64,000 nt of DNA, from contig WBMZ01004629.1 in NCBI GenBank assembly GCA_013400975.1, positions 79,288 through 143,287 of the forward strand, read 5' to 3'. Positions within the stretch are counted from its first letter, which is position 1. Each line of letters starts with the position of its first letter. Source of the DNA: Atrichornis clamosus (lineage: Eukaryota; Chordata; Aves; Passeriformes; Menuridae). The position numbers and the translations under genes are program-made. Under the pieces are notes generated by a model. The model did no database searches. It saw only the letters and a list, made by a program, of their open reading frames with translations, and was not told the DNA's origin. Of the stretch, positions 49,566 to 61,700 are shown one piece after another.

Positions 49566-52042
49566 TGTTGTGCTTTGTGTTGAATGCTGAAAGTGAGCAG
49601 CAAGTAGATGAAAGTCGCAAGCCAAAACATAAGAGTTCATTTTTGTCCCTTTCAATGTATTTCACAAATATTTTAAGTTTTACATAAGAAAATATTGTAA
49701 CTCTTCCCTTTTGTTTTACTTATGGTTATGATGGGGTGAGAGGGCAGATCAGACTTGTGAATTTTAAAAATTTGCCTAGAAGCCATTGCTGTGATTCTCA
49801 AACAATTCAGGAAGAGCCACTGGCCTGATACACTGCAAGTACAGTCGGTGAGTTTGTGAGTGCACCCACCACTGCACAGATGTGCTTTGGGCTGTGTGGG
49901 TGCTTTGAGCTGTGTAGATACTTGGTTTAACCTGCCACATGCAAGAAAAGAGCCAGTGATCAGATACACCCAGAAACTTGTACCAGAGGTGTGAACTGTA
50001 GGGCCTGTTCCTCTTGTAAAGTGCTTGCAAGATAAATAAGCAGAAGTATTATGGTACAGAGGGTATAGTGATACAGCAGGGAAGAAAATGGATTTGTGGA
50101 GTTGGAGACTGCCTGCACTTTAATTTCGCCACTTACCTTGATTTTCATTTCTGCCAGTACAGAAGAGGCAATACTGTGATATACAGAAAATAAGTTTATT
50201 TTTTATAAGGAAGCCTGGGTTCAATAAGAACACAACAATTCAGCCCAGCATAGAATTTTACATATTTCTTCTCACTGATGCCATTATCAGTCCTCCAGAG
50301 CACTGCTTTATTACTTTTTAGCAATATAGAGCACTGATTGGTTTTGAAATGCTGATGCAGTTTGTCAAAGCAATGAGGTTGTTCTCATTTGTGAGAAGAC
50401 TTCTTTCTACAACTAGATTAGTGCAGTATTGCAGAGGAAGCTTTCAGAAAGCAATAACTGAAACTCAGTGCCTTTAATGTGCCTACATTTTTTTAAGATC
50501 AGTACACTTTGCTGTCAGCAGCTTTTATAACCAAGGAATCAGACAAAACATTGCAGGCAAACAAAGTAAAGCCTTTAAGAGGAATAAACAGAAACTATGA
50601 TGGTTATATGCTTTTTGATGGTCTATCTTTAAGTAAATTCCTCTTGTGACTACTCTATCCCTACCAATATTCTCCAGCAGGCAGACTACTTTTGTCTATT
50701 AAGACATATATGTGCTAACAATATTGACTGCTTTGATAACAAAGCAAAAATCGATGAAGCTGAAGTCAGGGATAGTTCGGTTTCTATTAGAGTTTCGGTG
50801 TGATGCAAGATGAGTTTTCTTTTACTGATTAACACATCTAAGTCTGAAATATTGGTGGTTTTTGTGAGGGAAGAATTTATTGCTTTAATAATCTTACTAG
50901 GTATTTAGCCTTCCTATGTCTCCATGTAAATTTCAAGGGAAAAGATGGTGAGATGGGAGAGATGCGGCTGCCTAGTGCCACAGACAGATGTGATTACATT
51001 TATACTTATTTTTCAAGTGGTACGTCATGATATTAAACTTGCTAAACACCCTTCAGAGCAGGAGACAGAGCAAAAAAGGCTTGTAAACTCACTCACACAT
51101 TTTAAAATGGCATTGTCAAAATTTCCAGCCATTGAAACACCTGAAAATGGTAAAGTTTTATTGGAAAATTATCTTAACTCTTCTACAAACCTTCAGATAA
51201 TATAAATTACCATCTTCCTACTGCAGTAGCAGTTTATATCACTTGAGGATTTGTTCTCTGTGTTGTAAACCAAATCACTAAACTTCTCAAGCAGTTCAAG
51301 CAACTTGCTGGTTAGAGGTGAGGCCCAAAGTAGTGGTCACAACATGAAGAGTGCCTGTTAAATTCAAGCTCTGTTTGCATGCTCATTTACTGGAAAACCC
51401 GAAATCACTTAAGGTTTCTCTTCTTTCTGACCAGTAACGCCACCACCTAATTATTGCTGAAGAGAGATCCCTCGAGAGAAGGCTGACATCTGTGTCACAT
51501 ATTGACTGCTCTATTAGGAGGCTATTGTTATATGCAGTCGGTGTCTGATCATATTTCATGCGCCTTGAAATCCAGACAACCTGGAATAGGATACCCCTAG
51601 GCACTTAAATCACATTAAATATTTAAACATAGAATTTTACTTCCTCCATTAGGTCAATTAAAGAATCTCTCTTTTTACCAGAACTAACCACACAGCTTAC
51701 AAATTGTATGGCTTTTAAAATAAGTAACACTTTCTGCTTCCTATGTCCTCCATGAGTAATTTTTCATGGAAGTTTCCAATGTTTCCACAATACTTCCAAC
51801 ATTTTCTATGAAAGTTTCTAATCCTATTTCCACTGAAGGCTACATCACTAAAGTTAGTTTTGTACTAATTGAAAAGAGAAGGGGAGTAATAATTTATAGT
51901 ACAGAAATTTACAAACAAACCTGGATGAAGGAAATAAAAAATTGTATCAATTTGTCAATAAAATCTGAGTTCATCAAGCAAAGTACTTTATTGTAAGACC
52001 TCTTTGGTCTAGCACCAAATCACCAAGGACCTCAGAAGGGAG

Positions 52043-52062
52043 GCTGGCAATGCATTGCCAGC
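52043..52062. repeat. Perfect 20-bp palindrome
   Basis: The sequence gctggcaatgcattgccagc equals its own reverse complement over 20 bases with no spacer. Immediate flanks are not complementary, though 'ccaagg' at about 52023-52028 and 'cttgg' at about 52064-52068 echo the dyad with unequal spacing. Confidence 0.9.
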
Positions 52063-52624
52063 TCTTGGAATGAACTTCAGCACGGAGGAATTCAACAACT
52101 TTCTTGTGGCCACGACTGATTACAGTGGCAAAGATGAGGGCTGCAGCCAGGTTTTGTGACTGCTTTTGTCAACGCTGTCTTTAGATTGGTAAAGTTGTTT
52201 TCTATCTTTGGAAAATGCCACAGTATCAGCGTTGCTCTGGTTCAGCTGCAGCTGAAGTCGGATAATATTAAGCCCATACTTGATACATAAAGTAATGATA
52301 CTGCATTCAAATGGCATTTTAGTTTCCTAGAAAGATTGGCATCACTCTAAAAATAATAAAAACCCTCTGCATTGTGCATTTCCTTTCCCCTTGAAATATT
52401 TAGGACTTGTTTCTATATAAATGTCTTTGTTTCTTTTTGAATTATCAATTCTTTCTGTGGTTTTCATGAGAAAGAATAATTTGTTCCTGTTTTGTCTGAT
52501 TTTATAATCTTGTAGAAATTTTTATCAAGATATAGTTATTGAAGAAAAAAGTTCCTTTATGCACATCCCACTGTCTGCTTTTCAAAGCTGCTGTCTTCTA
52601 AGTTTTTGCAAGGCTCTGAAAAAA

Positions 52625-52755
52625 GCAACCTTTGTAGTGTTTGCTACACATTGTTCTCAAATTTAGTGCCTGTTCTAACCCAATGTCCTGCAACCTTTGT
52701 AGTGTTTGCTACACATTGTTCTCAAATTTAGTGCCTGTTCTAACCCAATGTCCTG
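52625..52755 (+). repeat. Exact 65-bp tandem duplication
   Basis: A 65-base unit starting caacctttgtagtgtttgct is at 52626-52690 and again at 52691-52755, with no difference I can see. A shared G precedes each copy. Identity over the whole unit points to a very recent duplication or an assembly/collapse artefact. No coding frame is involved. Confidence 0.95.
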
Positions 52756-55700
52756 ATAAATTATTCTACTTCAGAAATTGTTCAACTTTCTTAATTTTGC
52801 TATTGCTTAGGCCATTTTCATTTTGCAATTGCAATAGGATGGTAGCTTAAGCAAGAAAGCAGAGCTAAATACCATGTTATTATAATTTTGGTGGATCTTC
52901 AGTAGTCTGCTGATGTGACATTGTGATAACTTTGAAGTAACATTGGTGCTGAAATTAAAACATGCTGCTCTCAGGGGATATTGATATAGAACATTTGTAT
53001 ACAAAATGATGCTATACCAGAAAGTGTGCTATAATAAAATTATAGCAAAAAAAGTAACAAATTTTATTGGAAACAGAAACAATGAGTTGGCTTTTTTTCT
53101 TTTTTTAATGTGAGAAAAACTGATATGTTACATTTTTTAAGAAGTATTTGTCTTAAGAAATGTAGTTTTAAGATTTATTTCAAATAGGTGGGCAGTATTG
53201 CTCCTACAGTAGTCACTGTTGTGGTTCTGACTTCATCGTAACTTCTAGCCTAAAGGTAACTCCAGCTGGCAATGTAATTTTAAGAGCAAGTGTAGGAGGA
53301 GAGAGGTGACAGAAGGGTATGAAAGTGGTGACAGAGGGTATAATATGTGTCTATTAAAAATAACCTACTGTTTGATCTGCATGGTCTGATTGTAGGAATC
53401 ACTTTAGAAAGAGCTCTGAGGTGTCTGTACCAGCATATCCAGGAGGAAGCAAAATGTATCCACTGCTTAGCTTACTCCCCTTACCTGCAGTGAGTTTTTT
53501 CTTATGGGGCTGTAGTTTCCATCCTCACAGAGGTTTGTCACTGGATGCGGTGGCTGAGTAGCCTTAGAGTAAAAAGAGATCACGACAGGGGTGATGGCTG
53601 CCAAATCCTGCAAGCAATCTGGGATTCAGCGTGATGAATTCCCAGTTCTTGGGGTTGCTTTAAAAGACACCATGGATGATGGTCTATGAGCCTTCATGGT
53701 AAGCAGTTCTCCCTGCTCTATAGAGTGATTTCTGTGAGAGCAGGAGCCCTTCTGTACAACTCAGTTTGAAGGGTTTCCTCCATGTCTGTCCTTTCAGTTG
53801 AAATAAAATCAAGTTTTTGCCTAAACTTTGGTAAACTGCTTTTTTTTGCTTTTTTTGTTTACTCCAGTGAATACAAACTTGACTGATTTTCTCTCCCAAA
53901 GGAAGTTGTCTGCGGTTTCTTACATACACAAAGCTGAGGGTAATACACAGAAAGATACATAGCAGTGATGCAATTATTCAGGGCAAAAAAAGAATCCTTC
54001 AGTTATGCAAAATTTACCCCTGGAAACAGATACTTTTAAAAAAGACCATGCTTAAGATCTTCTGAAATTGATATTTTCAAAGGTAAAAAGAACATTCTGA
54101 ACACAGGTTATGAATAAGGTAATAAGGTCATGTGGGGACAGTGAAATATCTTTGGTGAATATAGTAACCCCAAGGAAATCAACAGAACCAGGTTTCTTCC
54201 TCTCTTCATCTTGATCCTTTGCAGCTTTCTCACCTTTCCCCCATATCTACAGCTACACTCTCATGTCTGCAAACCTCCCACCTTCCCCATCTGCACTCTC
54301 CTCTTCAACCTCTCTCAGTGCATGCCACACACCTAAGGAGCCAGCACAAGGCATGATCTGCTCCATTCCTCAAGTCTAACACTGCTCTGGAGATGCAGTC
54401 TCCTCCTTACTCCTTATCTTTTACATGCTCTTGACTTGTCCAATATTCCTCCAGGAAACAAATCTCCTTCTCTTGATACTGGAACTGGAATGTTGCTTTC
54501 TTGTCAAAATACAAGTCTTAGTAAGAGCTTCTGACATGACTCAAATGGAAGAAAATGAGGACATGAAATGGAAGAAATCTCAAGATAGTTGCTCCCACTT
54601 TTACCATTCTAAGGGTGAATTGTACACTATATTTTGCATCATCCTGTCTTCCCCAACTATAAACCATTATTCACAAAAGTATTTCTGTCCCAGTTGCGTT
54701 GGTGTGCATCATAATATTTTTCTTTTTCCTGTTTTTTTAATTTGATTTTGCCTAAACTCTTCCAAATTCCAAGTTTTGCTCTGTTTTTGTGTCTCTGAGT
54801 AATTTGACTTCAGCTTCTCTTTGCTTTCAAAGGTCTTTTGCTAGTGCCCTGCTTCATGATCTGAACAAAAATGACTTTTGTGGAAGCAAACAATTTTTCA
54901 GTCTTTGCTGAGTAAAGAACTGATTGAAAAAGAGTATCCCATTTCCTCTGAAAATGTCTGGGTTTTTTCCCCTGCTAAATTTTTGCCAAGTGAAATGGAA
55001 CATTTCTTTCATTTCTAGCACTTTCCAGTTTCACAATATCTCTTAGTTCTTTGCCACTGCTGCATCCAGCCTGAATTACCCTTCATTGTTGAGGGATTTC
55101 ATATTACACACTAAAGAGAACCGGAATACAGCAACAGCTTCAAATACATTGAAACTGTAGAAAAGCACAGAAGAAATTAATTACCATTTTGTTTGTGTTA
55201 TTAGGCTAGACTGACACAGTCCCTTTCAGCACACCATCTGTCTTAGATTAAAATGGAAAAGTTTCTTATTAAATGATGCATTTGCAATGGGTTCACAGCT
55301 GCAGAACCAACCAAATTTAACATCTGTTCAGTCCAAAGAGATCTGGACCTAGGGTACCTTTGAAAGAATGTTCTTGAAATGATGCCTCACTTCAATGCCA
55401 GAATGGATTGTGCATTACTTTTGTGCATTTGCAATTCTGCATTTACTAGTGGGGTTATCAAATAGGGCTGTGGAAGGAACACCCAGGGGACAGAGTGGGC
55501 TTGTATGACCTGAGAAGGCCTGCAGATATCTCTGGGCTTTGTAACTTCCCAAGTCCCAGGTTTTCAAATCTATATGATGTGAGAGCTTGGAATTTTTACA
55601 GCTGTAAGAAGACCGTGACTATGAAAAGAGAAGGGCACTATGAGATCACCAACACTGCTTAGTCATGGCTCTTGCTTTGCCACCAGGCAATGATAAATGG

Positions 55701-58700
55701 TAGTAACAATTGCAGCATATGTTCAGTCAGTAATGAATGCATTTCAGACTACAAGAGATTTTGCTCTTGTCAGGTTTCCACTGTGTTTGTTCACTGAAGA
55801 AAATGATGAGTTTACTCTTACTTGAGCATTCATCTCAAATGTGTTTGTGTTTAATAATCTCTTTGTTTGAAGCACAGGAAATGACTGTGTGCCAAAAAAA
55901 AGGGGACTAAATATTTAGATAGCAGTCCAGAAAGGTCATGCTATTATGTGCAAGGATAAAGATAATCCATCTGTGATCAGCTGTCTTATGTAAAAAGCAA
56001 ATAAAAGGGCTACCTCCAGATACGATTAATATGTCTGGCAACCAGATCATGCATGCATGGTTGCCCCAGAACTAGGACATAGCAAAGCTGCTGCTGTGCT
56101 ACACAGAGACAGTAATCCAGTAGGCCCAGCACATGTCCAAATTGACAGGGATTCACAGATCGATAATACGGACATGAAGAATAGCACTGACACATCTGCT
56201 AGCCAAAAAGGCCTGGCTAGACTTTACTGCAGGTTTTAAGTCAGTGAGACCCACTTTGATATGAAGACACTGGAGGTGCAGGCAGTCAGCTGTCTTTGGC
56301 ATCAGAAGGGTGAGAGCAGCAGCAAAACCACCTCAGCCCCATGGGACTGAACCCAGATCGCAATGGAAGATGGGCCCAGACGGGTGGGGCAGCAGTGGAG
56401 TAGGACAGTTCTATTGCCCAGTAGAAGAAGGGGTTCTTCTACCCAGCTGAAGCCCATCATCAGCAGAAATGGCCAAACTGTGTCTCCCAAGCTCTTTGTA
56501 TGCTGGCTGTGTCTCCATTCTTTCCCTTTCTTCTTCTTTCCAGGGGAAATATCAGGGAAATCTTGGCATTGAACCATCATCCTGGGGAAAGAACAACTAA
56601 ATTTGTGCTGCAATGATAAGAAGCCATAAATTGGCTGGTACATCGTGTTCTTCTGCTGCAGAGATCTGGTCTTTGGTCTGATGCAGAGAAGTGGGGGTAG
56701 GGTTCATTCTTGCAAAGCATGATCAACTTGATGTATGTGAGCAGTCCTGTTAAAACCAGCAGACCAACTTAAAGAGCAAAGGTAAACACATGTAGAAGGG
56801 TTTACCTAGTCTGAGATTGCCTTTTAAACAGCTATTTAATTTAAGGATTAGATACCCAGTTTCTCTGGTTCCTCAAAAGTGAAAATGTAGTGATAAATAT
56901 TGGCTATCACTCATTCTGATCAGAGTCAGTGGACCACATTACTTGACTTGAATGGGCATTAAAATTTAAGTCTCTTTAATCAAATTATCCTATCACAAAT
57001 AAACCAACCTTCCTGAACTAATTTTCTTAGTGTGTTTTCCCAGTGTACACTTCTATATTTCTTTTTCCTTGTTCACTGTCTGAGAAAGGAGAATAAATGG
57101 ACTATTCAAACAGTTTCTGCCAGCTTCCCCAATGAAATGCATTCACCATCATCCTGTCAATTAGTAGTCATACAAACACAAGAAGCTAAAATCCAGACTT
57201 TCCCAGTGTGTGCTGTTGGATTACCTGAGTTAACCTTGACTTTTATATGCTGTATAATACAACTAGAGAGAAAATAATTTTGGATCTTTTGATTTTATTT
57301 CCAGGTAGTCCATGTTTTCCAAAGAAAAACATACATTACATATCAGCCACCCTTCTCCATTGAAATAATGAAAATTTGTCCTAGAACTCTGAAAATAATA
57401 TCAGATTTCTTTAATAAAGAAGTGGTGTTTGTTTCTTGTGTATTACCATCCATTATATAGGCATTGTGATTACTTCCTCCATTATATTTTGTGACAGTAA
57501 TGTTTAACATGTCTAGGCATATTTTTCTTTTTAATTGGAATATTTGTTTTACCCAGCTGGTTTTTAAGAATCAGGTGCTACTTTCCTGATCTCGTTACAG
57601 AGAAAGAGTTCAACTTCAGAGATAATTTCAGTAAAAATGTATGAATGATGTTAAGGTTCTTGTGCAGAAAAGCAATGATGAGCGTAGGAGAGATGATAAA
57701 TTCATTAAACTAGCAGAGAGTAAAACCCAGAGCAGGTTGCCAAGAATCAAACAGTCCTGAAATGGTTACTCTGAGTAGCAAAGATGAAGAATAGTTAAAA
57801 GTGGGTTTTGAAGGTGATGCCAAACCATGACACCCCTGTTACAACATTTTCATGTTTCAGCCTGTGTTTTATGACTTGCTGAAAATGAGGTATAAGGATC
57901 TGGGTAGGACTGAATAAACAGAGAATGCTTCTCACTGCAGCACATGTCAGATATAGCTCAGATAATAGCTTGACAGGGTGTGTGTTTTAGTTCAAAATCA
58001 AACACATGGTACAGTAAGAACAAAGATTAATATAAAGCTATTTGTGAATTTGTGATGTAATGTAGAAGATGCAGTAGTAAACACTTTTCATATGGAGACA
58101 GATGAGTGTTTAAAAATTGGCCTAGTATTTGACATCTTTGGCTGTAAGAGAAGTAATGATGCAGGAGACAGGGTGTGTATGATACACAACACCTTTTTAC
58201 AGTGGACCCTGTGACCCCACCATCTCCTGATTACAAAATTCTTCACATAGCCCTAACCAGACATCTGGAAGCTATTCATGAGAGCTAAGATGTGGACTGC
58301 AGTTCCTGATGTACAAAGGAGGATGGCTTCTGTACTCTGCAAGGGAGACAAAGTTGAAAGGATAAACTCTTATTTAAGCTATGTTAGGTGTGGTATGTTT
58401 GTTCTCCAAAGCCTGGAGTGTGTTTATATGCAGTCATGCAATAGTCATGGAGAGTGGGATCCAAAGATATGAGCTGGATACAACTATCCTTTTGTGATTT
58501 TTAGTTGGTTTTTGGGGTTTTTTCCCCCATGAACAAAGGTTAGGACTAACAAAAAAGCACTGGGACAAAATGAATAATCATGACACTTAAAGCTGTTAAA
58601 CATCTCTAACCACTGTATGAGGAACCAAAGGCGTGATATGTGACACTGAAAAAAAAAGAAGTTCATTATAAGACTAAGAGTGGTGCCTGAGGCCACTTGC

Positions 58701-61700
58701 ATCAGAAAGTGCATTCCTCCAAATAAAAACATTTCATGCACTCTATTTGACCTTATCCTGCCATCAGTCACAGGCACTTCTGCAACGTAACAAACTGTTG
58801 GTGACAGTTTGAAAAATTAAAGAGTGATTGAAGATCCAAATATAGGCACCAGGAAATAAAAATGTCACAGCACACGGACCATGGCTTAACGCTGAAATTA
58901 TGCCAGGTGTCCAGTAATATGCTGTATGTGGCATGCACTAATCTACACTTTCAATTAACTATCACTTTCTTGCCCTTGTGGAGCAGAAGCTTAGGTGAAA
59001 AAAGAGTCTGGTTTAGACTCTTCTCAGTGAACATATTCCACTCCAGCTGCATTGCCATTTTAGTTGTTTGCTGGAAAAGGACAGTTTCTTGGTCAATGCA
59101 GAGGAAATAACCACTGCCAAGCTATTAACAGCCCCCATTGCTCTCTGCCTGCTTCCTGAACTGCATTGCATGCTCATTGACTCAAGCTAAAATTTGCATT
59201 ATTCATTATGATCTTATTTAATTTTCATATTTGCAGAAACCTAGCAAGAGGTTTTCTTTCCCTGATTGCCATCTCCTAGGAAGGAAAATTACTCCAGTGC
59301 AAAATAAAAGGGCAGAAGGTGATACCTCCATGAAGGCTGCACAGCCCAACTACCATGCAACTACCAGTGATGGCAGAACATAACAGACTTTGTCTCAGGG
59401 AAATGTTTCCAGTGCTGTGCATTGCTTATGAGGAGAGGGTGGAAGAGTCACATCCCATCCTCAGGGATTCTTTGCTGTGGTTAGAAAGTGCAGCAGTTTA
59501 TACAGGTTTCACTAAGCAGGGGAGAGGATATTGTGACACTTTTTTGTGAACATGAAATGGCTACTTAGGCTTGGGCAAAATTTAAGGCTTAAGTATGTAG
59601 CTCTCAAAACTGAAGTTCCTAAGTAAAACTGTCATTGGATTTAATTACTCAGGTATTAGAAATCTGGTCTATGCTTAAAGGCTAGAGGATGATTAATATA
59701 GGCTGGTTTATTTAAATTTCCTCATTCCACAGTTTATAATACTTTTGCAATCAAGAAAAATTCTAACTAATATCTTAAGAACAAAATCATAGCAATACAC
59801 TTACAAGAAACTAGATCTTTGGGCCAAACACTTTTAAAAAAATCACGGTGCATTAGAAAGCTGCTTCTAAAATCCACAAACATTCTTAAGTGCCCAAAAT
59901 AGTCATCTGGTGATAGAACAGTACTGACTGGGAACAAAAGGCAAAGTGGCCTCTCTTTTCTTTAAAAAATTTCCAGACACAAACCAGAATGATTGGGTTT
60001 TGTAACTAGATTAATCCTCGTGCACCACTTACCATGCAGCATGAATTAAACCCATTACTTGACAGTGCACAATGAAGAGTGAAGAGCTTTATTTACAAAA
60101 ATTTGGTGACTAATACTACATCTGAGACTTCCTACAGTGGCCACTGCTTTAAAGAAAGGAACTGGGGGTCTTGCTCTACTTATTCTACATAATCTTCTTT
60201 CAGAAAAATCAATGGACATGACCACGAAAAAATCTTAGGACAAAGGTAAGTCAAGAACTGAAATAACAAGCTCTGAATCTTGAAACCCTCCTTAGACCAG
60301 CACTCTTCCTATAAAAACCTTTCTTGTTAATGTCCCTTGTTCCAAATTATGGACTGACTCACAAAAATACATCATCAACACTCTTTTTGAAGCAGAATAA
60401 AAAATTTATGCCACTGCATCTAGTAATCAGAAAATGCTGCTTCATAATTAGGCTTTTCCTGTGGTGTTTAGTTTTGTTTTGTTTGCTTTATTAATGCCTG
60501 TTTACGTGAAATATCACTCTACAAGAAGTCAGTGAGGTATTCTAATAATGGTGACATTTTCCCTTCTCCATTTCCCAAATTTAATTTTGTGTTTACCATT
60601 TAGAACTGACACTCTTTCTAATAGTTTTAATTTTCTAAACATTAAAAAATTTTAATATTTTAAAGTCAAAATAGAAAGCTATCATTCAGATAAATAACAA
60701 GATAAATATAACTAATATAAAGCATTTTACACAGTCCAAAAGAAAATCCTTGAAATACTTTCAATATATGACAAATATATTTTGTTTCAAACTTTGATTG
60801 ACAGTAAGAATTAACTTGCAATATCAGAACCTCCTCACAGTACAGAAGTTCTGAATTTCAGTCATCTTTATTCATTACAAAATCCTGGGCTGATGTCTTG
60901 TTAGATGTGTTTTTATACACTGGAGTGCACATTAGGAGGAACTGAGTAAAGGAAGGTCACAAGGAAGGACACCATGGTCAGTGGGCTCCTGTAACAACCA
61001 CAGTTGCAGTAGTTCCAGACCTAGTAATTTTGGTCATGAATCATGCTCAGAGGAAGGACTTCTGGCTCATCTGGATTTGGCTCATCTGAACAGAGTACAG
61101 CACTGTCCTTGTTTTGGTCAGAGTCACTGATGTACCCAAAGTAGAGAGAACCAAAATCCATGATGATGTGTGGCGTTTGGGAGTCGGTCTGGGTTCCCAC
61201 TCCCAGGTGTTGTCCCAGACAACCACCCTTTCTCTGAGTCCACACATTGAGAAGAAGGACCTCTGTGGAGAAATGGGCCCTCACTGGTCTTTAGAGCTGG
61301 TAGACACTTTTTGGTTGGCAGGTATGAAAGTTGCTCCCTCATCACATTTTAAAACTGAAGAAGTCCAAGTAGCTACAGACCTATAAAGAAGGAAATTGGT
61401 TATAGGAATAATACCTGGGAAGATGGTTAATCCTTTACATGCCTGAGAGCCCTTGCTGTTTGAAGGACCTATAATCTGGTTTCCATGACGTCTCAGCAGT
61501 CAGAAATACCCTGTTCTCACCTGTGTTGGGCTGGGAGACACCTCACAGACACTCTGAAGGTTTTGCAGTCGCTTTGAATCATGTGAGTCTGAAAGAGTTG
61601 CTTTTGTCTCACATCTCACTGTAACTCAGAACTTGATTAAAGTGAACATAGACACATTCTCTGCTTCCAATTCAAGCTGATCTTTAAGCTCTGGCTTTGA

